In this document: piece after piece, positions 51,486 through 60,887 of the stretch
Position numbering within the stretch: the stretch's first letter is position 1
Layout of the letters: each line of letters begins with the position of its first letter
Source: JBDWFY01 sp039976075
GTDB taxonomy: Bacteria > Pseudomonadota > Alphaproteobacteria > Rhizobiales > Stappiaceae
NCBI GenBank assembly: GCA_039976075.1
Contig: JBDWFY010000010.1
Span: 1-64,000 of the forward strand
Direction of reading: 5' to 3'
DNA: 64,000 nt
Made by a program: the position numbers and the translations under genes
Notes under the pieces: model-generated
Seen by the model: the letters and a program-made list of their open reading frames with translations, nothing else
What the model was told of the DNA's origin: nothing
The model's database searches: none

Positions 51486-52862
51486 TTACCGACGCCTTCG
51501 GGCCAACGGGCGGACCTTTGTTTCCAGATATTCTATCAGCATTGACGCGATATCTTTCCCGGTTGCTTTTTCAATGCCCTCCAGGCCAGGCGAGGAATTG
51601 ACCTCCAGCACCTTCGGTCCCGTGTCACTTTCAAGAATATCGACCCCGGCAACAGACAATCCAAGCGTCCGGGAGGCCCGACGGGCAACGTCCCTCACCT
51701 CCTTGGAAATCCGCACTTTCTGAGCCGTACCGCCCCGATGCAGATTGGATCGGAATTCACCCTCTGCAGCTTGTCGCTTGATGGCCCCGACCACCCTGTT
51801 GCCCACAACAAGGCACCTGGTGTCAGCACCTGCCGCTTCCTTGATAAATTCCTGAATAAGGAAATTTGCATCCAGTCCTCTGAAGGCATCGACAAGACTT
51901 TCTGCGGCTTTCTTTGTCTCCGCCAGCACCACACCGCGCCCCTGTGTCGATGACAGCAGCTTCACAACGGCGGGCGAGCCTCCAACCAGTTCAATCAGCT
52001 GTTTCGTATCTTTTGGTGAATGCGCAAAGGCCGTCAGGGGCGTCCCGATTTTCGCGCCTGCGAGAATTTGGTGGGCCAGCAATTTGTCGCGTGAGGCACC
52101 GATCGATTCCGCAGAGTTGAGGCAGTAAGCCCCGGTATTGGCGAATTGCCTGAGAACGGCCATACCATACGATGTAGTCGACGCACCGATGCGCGGGATC
52201 ACGGCATCAAAACGAGGCAACGGTCCACCGTCATAATGAACTTCCGGGTCAATGCCACCCATCTTCAAATAGCAGCGCGTCGTGTTGATTGCCTGAATGG
52301 CATGACCGCGCGCCTCAGCCGCTTCGACGATGCGTTTGCTGGTATAATTATTCGGCTCGCGGGTAAGCAACGCCAAATTCAGCGGCCGCTCGATCGGATC
52401 TTTCGACAGAATATCATCGTAAAACTGATATGAGAGCTCGGGCTGAATGAACGAGGCATTGGGGTCCACAACCATATCGTCGACAATCGCCGTTCGACCC
52501 AGCAACATGCGGTAGGTCATGTTTTCGCGGTTTGTCAGTGTGATTTCGACCGGCCATTCACGCCCTGCCATGCTGACGTTGCTTTCAATCACATAACGCA
52601 GCTCGGTTTCACCGTTTGAGCTGGTCACACTGCGACGATCGATAATGGGTGCCGTGCAGGTAATCTCCAATGTGGGTTCATCAGGATTGGGTTGAATCAG
52701 AAAGCGTATTTGCGGTTTCTCATTCGGACCGAACGGCTCGATTACTGAGGCATGAAGCGCAGATGTTTTGGCGCCGGTATCAACTTTTGCCTTGATCGCA
52801 CCAAGTCCCAGCGCAGGGAGCGATAGCCACTCCTCCCACCCGAGTTTGAAGATATCTTCCAT
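51486..52862 (-). CDS. Fusion of RimB-like zinc protease domain and RimK-like ATP-grasp ligase
   Basis: 458-residue two-domain protein. Residues about 1-145 are a retropepsin-like ATP-dependent zinc protease domain (IKAKVDTGAKTSALHA with the catalytic D-T-G, and MTYRMLLGRTAI). Residues about 160-455 are a RimK-type ATP-grasp ligase (PRIGASTTSYGMAVLRQF, VVKLLSSTQGRGVVLAE, LIQEFIKEAAGADTRCLVVG, VLEVNSSPGLEGIE). RimK adds glutamates to ribosomal protein S6 and the RimB part is linked to trimming them. The exact substrate is inferred from the family. Confidence 0.9.
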   Translation of the reverse strand: MEDIFKLGWEEWLSLPALGLGAIKAKVDTGAKTSALHASVIEPFGPNEKPQIRFLIQPNPDEPTLEITCTAPIIDRRSVTSSNGETELRYVIESNVSMAGREWPVEITLTNRENMTYRMLLGRTAIVDDMVVDPNASFIQPELSYQFYDDILSKDPIERPLNLALLTREPNNYTSKRIVEAAEARGHAIQAINTTRCYLKMGGIDPEVHYDGGPLPRFDAVIPRIGASTTSYGMAVLRQFANTGAYCLNSAESIGASRDKLLAHQILAGAKIGTPLTAFAHSPKDTKQLIELVGGSPAVVKLLSSTQGRGVVLAETKKAAESLVDAFRGLDANFLIQEFIKEAAGADTRCLVVGNRVVGAIKRQAAEGEFRSNLHRGGTAQKVRISKEVRDVARRASRTLGLSVAGVDILESDTGPKVLEVNSSPGLEGIEKATGKDIASMLIEYLETKVRPLARRRR

Positions 52863-52970
52863 GCCACTCCCTCGTGTGCACTGTTAAAACAGCGGTCTAA
52901 CTAAAAGAGCCTCCCCTTTTGAGCGCTGTCTGTCCAGTGGATCCTTAGAGGGGCATTATCAGCGGGACGG

Positions 52971-53513
52971 CTAATTTGCATTGGAACCGCTGTTGAAGAT
53001 GTCTTTCAGTCCTTCGCTCACTTTGGCGAACTCATTGATCCGACGGGTTTGGTCGGCGGTCTCACTCTGCACTGTGCGATAGCGGCCATGCAGCCGGGTT
53101 ACCGCCTTGTTGAGATTGATCAGTTGCGCATCGAATGATTTTGCCTGCGCGTTTAGACTGCTGATTGCGTCCGTTGGCAACTCTGCCTGTTCGACAGTCT
53201 CAAGCTTGTTGATCCGCGCCGTCAGACGCCCGGCAGCTGTGTTCAGATTTTTTATCTGAAGATCAAGACCATCCAGTCGCCGATTGGTGGAACTTTCCAG
53301 GATCGCGACGCGTGTCTCCAGCGCAGACAGATCGATGGTCGGACTTGTTCCCGCAGCAGGAGATGGCTCAGCAGACGCGGCAGTAGCAACCGGTTTGGGG
53401 TCTTCTTCTGCTTCCCAATTTACAAGCGGCACAACGCCCAGAGCAAACGCCACGATCAGACCAACAGCCGTAACAGCTACCGGCACTTTGTGTTTTTTCA
53501 GCACGTCGAGCAT
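52971..53513 (-). CDS. Membrane-anchored coiled-coil protein
   Basis: 180-residue protein. A basic N-terminus and one helix (about 10-30, VPVAVTAVGLIVAFALGVVP) are followed by a Pro/Ala/Glu-rich spacer and a long coiled coil (about 70-170; ALETRVAILESSTNRRLDGLDLQIKNLN is an example of the heptads). It probably faces the periplasm. Function unknown. ATG 53513 follows GGAGG; the longer frame to 53603 is out of place. Confidence 0.75.
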   Translation of the reverse strand: MLDVLKKHKVPVAVTAVGLIVAFALGVVPLVNWEAEEDPKPVATAASAEPSPAAGTSPTIDLSALETRVAILESSTNRRLDGLDLQIKNLNTAAGRLTARINKLETVEQAELPTDAISSLNAQAKSFDAQLINLNKAVTRLHGRYRTVQSETADQTRRINEFAKVSEGLKDIFNSGSNAN

Positions 53514-53804
53514 CAGGACGTCCTCCCAGAAATTGCAGATCAAGAGACGCAAGTAAAAAGCTGCGCCTGGCGCGCACCGTTCGATTTCGTTTCCAGTACT
53601 CAATCGGGCCCGCCTAGAAAGCCTGTCAAATCAGGGAGCCATACGCGCGTCGTTTGCAAGAGCTTTGCGAACAAAAACAGACGTTCGATCATAATCAACG
53701 TCCTGTGGTTATTGAATATCGCCCACCAAACTGAAACCCTCACACTAGGAAACGTTTGATTTCGTGTGGGTTTTGAGATGTCAACTCGGGGAGAGCATCA
53801 TTAG

Positions 53805-54659
53805 ATGTGGTTGATCAGGGATTCCATTTTCATAGGCTTGCTACAAGCTTCGCCACTTATTTTGGCGGCGATGGGTTTCACCCTGATTTATTATCTGAAC
53901 GGCTTCATCAATTTCGCCTATGGCGAGAGCATTACATATGGCGCGTATTTCGCGGCACTGTTCAGCGGAGCTTTTGGCCTGGGCTTTTATCTTTCGATTG
54001 TTCCGGCAGCCATTCTGGCGGGTTTACTCAGCGTGGGCACGTATCTCTACATATTTAGGCCGGCCCTTCTGCGCGGCGTGAAACCTTCGGAAATGATCAT
54101 TCTGTCCGTCGGGCTGTCGTTCATGCTGCGCTATGGCCTGGTGCTGTTTGTCGGGGCGGAAAACGAATATCTGAGTGAACCGCCTATCGCCTATTTCAAT
54201 TTCCTCGGGGTGGGCGCAACCAATCTGCAGATCATTGCGTTGCTCCTGGTACTTGTCTTTGCGTTCAATCTCTACTGGATAATCTACCGCACCGAGTTCG
54301 GGGAGATCATTCGCGGCCTTGCCAACAATGAAGAACTCGCCATGGCGAGCGGTATCAATCCGCACAAAGTTTCGGTTAAGGTCTGGTTTATCGCCGGGGT
54401 TGCGGGCGGATTATCGGGCATTTTTTCCGGCGTGTTCGCGCTGGTAAATCCGCTGATGGGATGGAACGTCATCCTGATCACTATCATGGTGACCATCGTT
54501 GCCGGGGTCGGCAGTGTGCGCGGAGCGCTGCTTGCCAGCGTTGTAGCGGGCATCATCACCGCCTCGATCACTCTCATATCCAAACCGCTCTATGCCGAGG
54601 TTGTTTTGCTGACCGCCTTCATCCTCGTGCTCTGGTACCGCGGCAGGAAGGTCGTCTGA
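53805..54659 (+). CDS. livH: Branched-chain amino acid-type ABC permease (LivH family)
   Basis: 284-residue permease with eight to nine helices. LNGFINFAYGESITYGAYFAAL near the start and the EAA-like loop RGLANNEELAMASGINPHKVSVKVWFIAG in the second half are LivH family marks. Substrate uncertain, see the binding protein. First gene of a five-gene operon; its stop overlaps the livM start (TGATG). Confidence 0.9.
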   Translation: MWLIRDSIFIGLLQASPLILAAMGFTLIYYLNGFINFAYGESITYGAYFAALFSGAFGLGFYLSIVPAAILAGLLSVGTYLYIFRPALLRGVKPSEMIILSVGLSFMLRYGLVLFVGAENEYLSEPPIAYFNFLGVGATNLQIIALLLVLVFAFNLYWIIYRTEFGEIIRGLANNEELAMASGINPHKVSVKVWFIAGVAGGLSGIFSGVFALVNPLMGWNVILITIMVTIVAGVGSVRGALLASVVAGIITASITLISKPLYAEVVLLTAFILVLWYRGRKVV

Positions 54660-55564
54660 TGTCGTATCTGATTTTCTCGATGTCGCTGCTTCTCATCTAT
54701 ATCGGCCTTGCGCAGCTGCTTCACATTCAGTTTGGCATGCTGGGCATCGCCAATTTCGGTGTTGTGGGTTTCTGGGGCTTCGGCATGTACGGCGTTGGCG
54801 TATTACGCGTGCAGTATGATTTTTCCTTTGTCGATGCGCTGGTGGTTACCGGAGTCCTGATGGCTGGGGCATCCTACGTCCTTGGCCGCTTGATCTTGCG
54901 CCTCGAAAATCAGGCAGTGCTATGTGCCACCATTGCCTTCAGTTCGATCGTGGCGTTGCTGACGGTGACGGAAAAATGGCTGACCTTCGGCGTTGTGGGT
55001 TTGGGCACGATTTCCTACCCGATCAAGATCGGCTGGGCGACGGAAGCGCTCTATTTTATCTTTCTAATCGTACTGGTCGTCGCCCTTCAATTTTACATTT
55101 TGAAACTGCACAAGTCGCGCCTGGGCCGGTTGATGCTGGCCATCCGGGACAATGAAGAACTGGCTGCAAGCCTGGGCAAAGACACTGTGCGCACCAAGTT
55201 GGTCCTCTTCACTATCACCTGCTCATTGATGGGCGTGCTGGGTGGCCTTTCTGCGCCACTCAATCAGTTTCTTACGCCGAACATGCTGGTGCCAGGCGTA
55301 ACGTTCGCAGTCTGGATCTCTCTTGTGCTAGGGGGCAAGGAACATCCGCTGGGCGCGACAATCGGGGTGTTTGTGACATTCGGATTTTTCGACATTCTGA
55401 TTGAGACATATGCGCCGGTATCCCCCGGACTTGCAGTGATGGTGCCTAACCTGAAACTGTTCCTATACGGTGCCCTGCTGGTCGGCGTGCTGATGTTCCG
55501 GCCTTCCGGTTTTCTCGCGCGGGAAACAAAGGGACTGTTTCCTGACAAAGAGGCCCGGCCATGA
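54659..55564 (+). CDS. livM: Branched-chain amino acid-type ABC permease (LivM family)
   Basis: 301-residue permease with about nine helices: QFGMLGIANFGVVGFWGFGMYG near the N-terminus and LAIRDNEELAASLGKDTVRTKLVLF as the coupling loop. Pairs with the LivH-type subunit. It starts inside the previous stop codon and its own stop overlaps livG (ATGA). The longer frame from 54461 lies wholly antisense to sense inside livH and is not used. Confidence 0.9.
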   Translation: MSYLIFSMSLLLIYIGLAQLLHIQFGMLGIANFGVVGFWGFGMYGVGVLRVQYDFSFVDALVVTGVLMAGASYVLGRLILRLENQAVLCATIAFSSIVALLTVTEKWLTFGVVGLGTISYPIKIGWATEALYFIFLIVLVVALQFYILKLHKSRLGRLMLAIRDNEELAASLGKDTVRTKLVLFTITCSLMGVLGGLSAPLNQFLTPNMLVPGVTFAVWISLVLGGKEHPLGATIGVFVTFGFFDILIETYAPVSPGLAVMVPNLKLFLYGALLVGVLMFRPSGFLARETKGLFPDKEARP

Positions 55565-56307
55565 AACTGCGGGTGGAACATCTCTCCAAGGCCTATCACA
55601 ACCACCCGGTGGTGAACCTACCCCAAGCGACTCTTGGTGACCACGGTCTGGAAGGGCTCATCGGGCCAAACGGCGCGGGAAAAAGCACGCTCATGGGGCT
55701 GCTCACCCGGCGCCTCAGCCCGACGACCGGGTCAATCTGGCTCGAAGATGAAGAACAGTCACACGAACTCAACGCACTGAAGTCCTACGAAGTCGCCCGC
55801 CTGGGACTGGTCAAAACCAACCAGCGCATTCAGGGTTTTGAAAGCTTGAAAATTCGGGACTCGCTCCGTCTTGCTGCAACGACCCATGCTCAGGAAACGT
55901 TGCGAGGCGTGCTGGACGATGACCCGCTATCGGAGGAACTGGAAGAAGAGATAGATACGTATCTGTCTGCGTTCAGCTTTGCCGACCGCGATGGATATGC
56001 GCTATCCGGCGGCGAGAAAAAGCTCCTCGATATTCTGCGCTGCCTGGTTCTCAAACCGCGTCTTTTGCTCATGGATGAGCCCACGGCAGGGCTACCTGAA
56101 GACGTTACCGAGCAAGTCATGAGACTGGTGGCGGACAAAGTGAAAGCCGGGGAAATGAAAGTCGTGATCGTAGAACACGATCTGGAGCTCATCTGGTCAT
56201 TCTGCGAATACGTGCACTTCCTCTCCGAAGGAGAAATGCTGTTTCAGGGCGCACCGGAAGAAGTGAAAAACAATCGCGTTGTCGCCGAAAAGTACATGGG
56301 GGTTTGA
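55561..56307 (+). CDS. livG: ABC transporter ATP-binding protein (LivG family)
   Basis: 248-residue ATPase: Walker A GLIGPNGAGKST, the LivG-type RTFQ/NQRIQGFESL region, signature LSGGEKKLLDILRCL, Walker B LLLMDEPTAGL and the switch region VIVEHDLELI. The N-terminal strand (LEGLIGPNG after LGDHG) is somewhat divergent from canonical LivG, which usually has F/L-G-L-I-G-P-N-G-A-G. It couples to the LivHM-type permeases. Confidence 0.9.
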   Translation: MKLRVEHLSKAYHNHPVVNLPQATLGDHGLEGLIGPNGAGKSTLMGLLTRRLSPTTGSIWLEDEEQSHELNALKSYEVARLGLVKTNQRIQGFESLKIRDSLRLAATTHAQETLRGVLDDDPLSEELEEEIDTYLSAFSFADRDGYALSGGEKKLLDILRCLVLKPRLLLMDEPTAGLPEDVTEQVMRLVADKVKAGEMKVVIVEHDLELIWSFCEYVHFLSEGEMLFQGAPEEVKNNRVVAEKYMGV

Positions 56308-56309
56308 GA

Positions 56310-57002
56310 ATGCTTGACGTATCAAACCTCACGAGCGGGTACGGCGATGCCGCTGTTCTGCACAATGTCAGCTTCAGCGTCGATAACGAAATTTTCGCCG
56401 TGCTGGGAGCCAACGGTGCGGGCAAGACGACGCTGCTCAAAACTCTGGCCAAATTGCTACCGGTTCAGAGCGGCAGCATTGCCTGGAACGGCGAAGACAT
56501 TACAGCCACGCCCGGATATGACCTGCCGGCCAAAGGCGTTGCCTACGTGCCCCAGGAGCACAATGTCTTTCCGGATCTTTCCGTTGCCGAAAACCTATCT
56601 CTGGGGGCTTTGGTCGGCACCCGGGACAAAGACGTCCGGCTCGATGACGTCTACACGCTGTTCCCCCGCCTGGCCGACCGAAAAACACAGCTCGCCGGTA
56701 GCCTGAGCGGCGGCGAAGGACAGATGCTGGCCGTCAGCCGCGCGCTGATGCAGGACCCCCGGATCATCCTGCTGGACGAGCCGTCTGCGGGTCTGTCTCC
56801 GCTTCTGGTGGAAACGCTTTTTGACGCCATCACCGCCATTCGCAGCGAAAAGGGTGTGGCCATTGTTCTGGCGGAACAAAACGCAGTCAAGACATTGGAA
56901 ATTGCCGACCGGATGCTCGTGCTGAATCTCGGGCAGGTTCATCTTATCAAACCGGCCGGAGAACTGGATAGGAAACAACTGATGGAGGCGTATCACATCT
57001 GA
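56310..57002 (+). CDS. livF: ABC transporter ATP-binding protein (LivF family)
   Basis: 230-residue ATPase: Walker A VLGANGAGKTTL, VPQEHNVFPDLSVAENL, signature LSGGEGQMLAVSRAL, Walker B ILLDEPSAGLSP, and VLAEQNAVKTLEIADR near the end. The GANGAGKT form and the NVFPDLSV segment are LivF type. The ATG at 56310 is preferred, behind GGGGG; a TTG at 56304 overlapping the livG stop is possible. Confidence 0.9.
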   Translation: MLDVSNLTSGYGDAAVLHNVSFSVDNEIFAVLGANGAGKTTLLKTLAKLLPVQSGSIAWNGEDITATPGYDLPAKGVAYVPQEHNVFPDLSVAENLSLGALVGTRDKDVRLDDVYTLFPRLADRKTQLAGSLSGGEGQMLAVSRALMQDPRIILLDEPSAGLSPLLVETLFDAITAIRSEKGVAIVLAEQNAVKTLEIADRMLVLNLGQVHLIKPAGELDRKQLMEAYHI

Positions 57003-57087
57003 AGAAACGGACGGGCAATACGCAGCGGCACGGCTTTTTTTGAAGCAACTCTGCACTGCGGCGACGAAACTTTGGGAGGAAGTTATC

Positions 57088-58338
57088 ATGAAATTCAAGT
57101 ATCTGAGACAGGCAGCCATCTCTGCCGCTGCCCTGACGCTGGTCTCCGGCGCGGCAATTGCGGAAGACATAAAAGTCGGCCATCTGACCTACCACACGGG
57201 CGAATATGGCGGGTTCGGACCATTCTTTGACGGCGTGACCGATTTCACGCTGAGCGTGATCAACGAAGATCCGCCCCTTGGCCGCAAACTCGTTCCGATC
57301 CATCAGGATATAGGCACAATCGGGGAAGCCCGCGCCGCCAGAAAGCTGGTCGATAGCGAAGGCGTCGAAATCCTGCTGAACTCCGCTCACAATTACATGT
57401 CTTATCGGGACTATATCCTGGAGAAAGTTGCCGGCTCCAACGTTCCACTGTTGCCATCGGTCCATGGCGGCGCAATTGAGGCGGAGTTTGGCGGTAGCGG
57501 CAAGGAACCGCTGTTCAGAGGTTCGCCGATGGATTCCGCACAAGGCTCAGCCGCCTTGCTGCATGCCAAGAACGCCGGCAAGAACAACATCGTTCTTGTA
57601 GCCACCGAAGCGGCCGGATCGCAGCTACAAAAGAATGCCGCTGAAAAGGCCGCGGGCAAGCTTGGGTTGAACGTGCTCGGCAGCATCGACATTCAACCCA
57701 ATCAGTCCAACTACCGAAGTGTTGTCAGTCGCATCGCCAGTATGAACCCTGATGCCGTCATCGTTTTCTCGGCACCGGCAGATGGCGGAGCACTGGTCAA
57801 AAACGCCGCTGAAGGCGGGAATTCGTGGTTCATGATCGGTACAAGTGAATGGCAGGAACCCGGTTTCATCCAAACCGCTACAATGGGAGCTGTCGATAAG
57901 CATCAGGAAGTGGTTCTGGCAGCGTTTTCCAAAGCAGATGGCGGTGCATGGGACTTCTACAAGCCAGCTGCTGAGGGATCAGCCCAGGCTGAGGTCATTG
58001 GTGATGTGAGCAATTCATACGCCATCCAGTACTACGACCTTCTGGTCGCAACGGCTCTGGCGATTGAAAAGGCCGGCGACGTCAATTCTGAAAGCTGGGC
58101 GAAAGCCATGTTTGACGTCACCAGTGGCGAGGGTGAAAAAGTTGGGACCTACGCAGAAGGCATCAAAGCAATCCGCGACGGCAAAGACATCAACTATGAA
58201 GGGGTCACCGGAACGATAGACTATACCGAAACCGGTGTTCCTGCGGGATTGTTCGGCATCTTCAAGTGGACGAGCGCGGATAAACTGGAACGTGTAGCCA
58301 TCGCCGACGGCAAATCTGTTCTTGAACTCGACCAATAG
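57088..58338 (+). CDS. Branched-chain amino acid-type ABC substrate-binding protein
   Basis: 416-residue periplasmic binding protein (Peripla_BP_6/LivJ-like) with a signal peptide (about 1-24, AIA-ED). The mature start DIKVGHLTYHTGEYGGFGPFFDG and the RRLVDSEGVE-like RKLVDSEGVEILLNSAHNYM segment are of this family. Ligand class is not fixed: the family includes amino acid, amide and aromatic acid binders. ATG 57088 follows GGGAGG. It is last in the operon, 86 bp after livF. Confidence 0.9.
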   Translation: MKFKYLRQAAISAAALTLVSGAAIAEDIKVGHLTYHTGEYGGFGPFFDGVTDFTLSVINEDPPLGRKLVPIHQDIGTIGEARAARKLVDSEGVEILLNSAHNYMSYRDYILEKVAGSNVPLLPSVHGGAIEAEFGGSGKEPLFRGSPMDSAQGSAALLHAKNAGKNNIVLVATEAAGSQLQKNAAEKAAGKLGLNVLGSIDIQPNQSNYRSVVSRIASMNPDAVIVFSAPADGGALVKNAAEGGNSWFMIGTSEWQEPGFIQTATMGAVDKHQEVVLAAFSKADGGAWDFYKPAAEGSAQAEVIGDVSNSYAIQYYDLLVATALAIEKAGDVNSESWAKAMFDVTSGEGEKVGTYAEGIKAIRDGKDINYEGVTGTIDYTETGVPAGLFGIFKWTSADKLERVAIADGKSVLELDQ

Positions 58339-58357
58339 GTCGCATTCCCCAAAAAGT

Positions 58358-58388
58358 GGCTCCTCTGATCTTTCGGGACCAGAGGGGC
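58358..58388 (-). terminator. Rho-independent terminator for the minus-strand Pth2-like unit
   Basis: On the minus strand GCCCCTCTGGTC pairs with GATCAGAGGAGCC across a short loop, and ACTTTTT follows. It lies between convergent units, so it ends the gene at 58441 and probably also stops read-through from the liv operon on the other strand. Confidence 0.7.
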
Positions 58389-58440
58389 ATTCCTGTTCCG
58401 ATGTCCTTTTCCTGCGCCACCAGGCGCTACTGAACGGCAC

Positions 58441-58782
58441 TCACATCAATCTCAGATTTCCGGTCAGTTGGTCGATATCATCGGTGGGAGCCGGTCCGAT
58501 GCCCAGACACGTGAGCGTGCCGGACGGTACAACGGTCTTGCCTGCATCGCGGACAAGCCATGCGGCTATGTGTGCCGTATCCGCTTGTGACAACAGCTCC
58601 GTGAGCGCTTCGTCGGAGTTGCAGATGAGGACAATTTTTGGCATCCCCTGCTCCAGCCATGCTTGCTGGGTATCAGATGATGCGCGCAAGAACGCAGCCA
58701 GCGAGGCGTGGGCGACCTGAGCAGCCATTTTGCCTGCGGGGAGCTGCAAGGCGTCGTTCACAACAATTACCTGTTTCACCAA
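58441..58782 (-). CDS. Peptidyl-tRNA hydrolase 2 (Pth2)-like protein
   Basis: 113-residue protein with the Pth2 core: VKQVIVVNDALQLPAGKMAAQVAHASLAAFL at the start (Lys and Ala-His-Ala contacts), then IVLICNSDEALTELL and TVVPSGTLTCLGIGPAP near the end. Pth2 is the archaeal/eukaryotic peptidyl-tRNA hydrolase fold, found in only some bacteria. This short copy may have another role. It ends in a terminator and follows a SnoaL-like gene on the same strand by 30 bp. Confidence 0.85.
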   Translation of the reverse strand: MVKQVIVVNDALQLPAGKMAAQVAHASLAAFLRASSDTQQAWLEQGMPKIVLICNSDEALTELLSQADTAHIAAWLVRDAGKTVVPSGTLTCLGIGPAPTDDIDQLTGNLRLM

Positions 58783-58812
58783 TTACTGCCTTCAAAGTGC
58801 TGGTGCTGTCGA

Positions 58813-59229
58813 TTAGCTCTTCAAATCTCCGCATAGTAATATGCCATCGGCAATTCGCTGCTCCATCATCGGCCCATCATAATAACGTTCTTCAACGATC
58901 TTTCCATTTTGCCACTTTTGCCAACATACTCCGTCAATCTGAACCGATTTGTCGGCGTGCGTAACAAACGACGTCCTGTTCCGAAACACACAGATTTCCT
59001 TCTCCTCATCGAACCTGAAATCTACAATCGAACCATGGATCGATTTGGCTGCTGCGATGAAGGGTTGCTGCTTTGCCCGTGCCTCACTGGCGCCCTGAGC
59101 AAACAGTTTGTCATTGGCATACATGATACCGTCCGCTGCGAAGAAACTGTCAAAGGCTTCCAGTGGTTTGCCGGATCGCAACAGCTCCACCTGAAGGTCT
59201 GCGCACGCACTGAAGGGAGTTTCGTTCAT
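58813..59229 (-). CDS. SnoaL/NTF2-like protein
   Basis: 138-residue protein with the cone-fold pattern: AFDSFFAADGIMYANDKLF as the helix-strand start, SIVDFRFDEEKEICVFRNRTSF and VQIDGVCWQKWQNGKIVEERYY as strands. Activity unknown. Its start overlaps the stop of the PLP decarboxylase gene (ATGA), so it may act on the decarboxylase product. Confidence 0.85.
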   Translation of the reverse strand: MNETPFSACADLQVELLRSGKPLEAFDSFFAADGIMYANDKLFAQGASEARAKQQPFIAAAKSIHGSIVDFRFDEEKEICVFRNRTSFVTHADKSVQIDGVCWQKWQNGKIVEERYYDGPMMEQRIADGILLCGDLKS

Positions 59230-60695
59230 AGGGAAAACCGCTTTGTCTTTTGTTGCGTTCGGCCCAGTCGCAGAACCGTGTCTATCAACTGGTCCAGGTC
59301 TTCTGTTCTGGTGCGATGATTGTTGATCGCCACGCGCAGGCAGTGCTTACCCCGGACTGTTGTATCAGAAGGCACGGCAATGCCTGATTCCTGTATCTGG
59401 AGCATGAGTTCCGTGTTCAGATCTTTCAGGGCAGTTTCATCGCTCAACGTCCCGCGATATCTGAAACAGACAATGTTGATTTCGGTAGGCGCAGTCATCT
59501 CAAGTTCAGGCTGGGCCTGAATCAGCCCGGTCAAATACTCCGCCTGTGCAATATTCTGATCGATCAGACGGCCAAACTTTGCAATGCCCTGTTCCTTCAG
59601 GGACATCCAGATTTTCAACGCCTTGAAGCCGCGCGACAGCTCAAGACAATAGTCCGAGAGGAACTCACCTGCGATGACCCCTCTCGTTTGCAACTGGAGA
59701 TATTCTCCATGCATCTCAAACGAGGAAAAATGTTTCTCTGCATCTCTGACAAGAACGCAACCGGCTTCAAAGGGCGTATGCAACCATTTGTGAGGATCAA
59801 GTGCGACAGAGTCTGCCCGTTCAATGCCCGCTACCAGATGTTTGTGCTGTGGTGCGATTTTAATCAGTGCCCCGATGCACCCATCCACATGGCACCACAT
59901 GTCATGTTTGCGGCAGATCGCTTCAATTGCCTGGATGTTATCGATTGCACCGGTATTTGTTGCCCCGGCGGTTGCAATCACGCAAGCAGGCCGTGCGCCG
60001 CTCTGAATGTCTTCCTCGATTGCCTTCTCAAGCGCATCGATATCCATTCGAAAATTCTGGTCCGTCGGAACAAGCCTGAGAGATTTGGAACCCAGGCCCA
60101 GAGTTTCCAGTGATTTCTGGTGGCAGCTGTGAACCTGATCGGAGGCATAGTATCGAAGAGGTTTGGCGATGGCGGCAACGCCCTCCTCTCGCACATTGAT
60201 ACCCGCCTTGGTGTTTCTGGCAACAGTAAGGGCTATCAGGTTTGCGACAGAACCGCCGCTTGTCAGTGTTCCACTGGCAACGGTAGGGAAACCCATCATC
60301 GACTTGAACCAGTTTACGACCTGGTTATCGACCCGCGCTGCGGCGGTATTGCCACCACCAAGATTTGAGCCATCAACAGCGGCGAGAAAATCACCCAGCG
60401 CACCAGTGAAGTTGCCTGCACCCATGTACCATCCCCAAAACCGAGGATGAACATTTCCCATAGAATAAGGAACGAGGTTGGAAACGATTTCTCCATACAC
60501 ATCATCCAGCGGCGTCGGATCCACTGGGACCGGCGTTTGAAAGTTGGCACGAACCTCATCCGGCATTTCCTGCCAGACAGGTCTGTCCCGCACTGCACTG
60601 ATGTGGGAGATCGCATCATCCACCATTTGGTGCGCCAGCGCTTTGACCGACGACCAGTCATCCGGATCAAGGGTTTCTTCGGGAATTCTATTCAT
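59226..60695 (-). CDS. Pyridoxal-phosphate-dependent decarboxylase (group II, aromatic-type)
   Basis: 489-residue decarboxylase. Landmarks are GNVHPRFWGWYMGAGNF near the substrate site, GTLTSGGSVANLIAL (PLP phosphate loop), ASDQVHSCHQKSLETLGLG (ring-stacking His), VATAGATNTGAIDNI, and ALDPHKWLHTPFEAG with the PLP lysine. This is the aromatic-L-amino-acid/glutamate decarboxylase superfamily; the substrate is unknown. It is first of a SnoaL, Pth2-like unit on the minus strand and lies next to an AraC regulator in the same direction. Confidence 0.93.
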   Translation of the reverse strand: MNRIPEETLDPDDWSSVKALAHQMVDDAISHISAVRDRPVWQEMPDEVRANFQTPVPVDPTPLDDVYGEIVSNLVPYSMGNVHPRFWGWYMGAGNFTGALGDFLAAVDGSNLGGGNTAAARVDNQVVNWFKSMMGFPTVASGTLTSGGSVANLIALTVARNTKAGINVREEGVAAIAKPLRYYASDQVHSCHQKSLETLGLGSKSLRLVPTDQNFRMDIDALEKAIEEDIQSGARPACVIATAGATNTGAIDNIQAIEAICRKHDMWCHVDGCIGALIKIAPQHKHLVAGIERADSVALDPHKWLHTPFEAGCVLVRDAEKHFSSFEMHGEYLQLQTRGVIAGEFLSDYCLELSRGFKALKIWMSLKEQGIAKFGRLIDQNIAQAEYLTGLIQAQPELEMTAPTEINIVCFRYRGTLSDETALKDLNTELMLQIQESGIAVPSDTTVRGKHCLRVAINNHRTRTEDLDQLIDTVLRLGRTQQKTKRFSL

Positions 60696-60815
60696 CTGGG
60701 TACTTCACTCAGTTTATTCGACCTCGTGGAGAACGAGATCCGGCAGTTTAGCGGCCTGTCCGAACTCGGATAGATGTCGGGAAGAAGATCAAATCGGACC
60801 GAGGCATTTACGATA

Positions 60816-60837
60816 TGGTTTCGAGCGAGTGAAACCA
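60816..60837. promoter_or_regulatory. Inverted repeat upstream of the decarboxylase operon
   Basis: TGGTTTC-N8-GAAACCA is a perfect 7-bp dyad about 120 bp before the decarboxylase start and 51 bp after the AraC stop. It may bind the AraC-type regulator or act in the AraC transcript end. Confidence 0.4.
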
Positions 60838-60887
60838 AGCGAAATGTCAAAACCTGAACACAGTGGTGTCAGGGCACCGTAGCGAGT

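Noticed and set aside
54461..54658. Upstream extension of the livM frame
   Set aside because: It lies inside livH in another frame; the TGATG junction at 54659 gives the normal LivM N-terminus.
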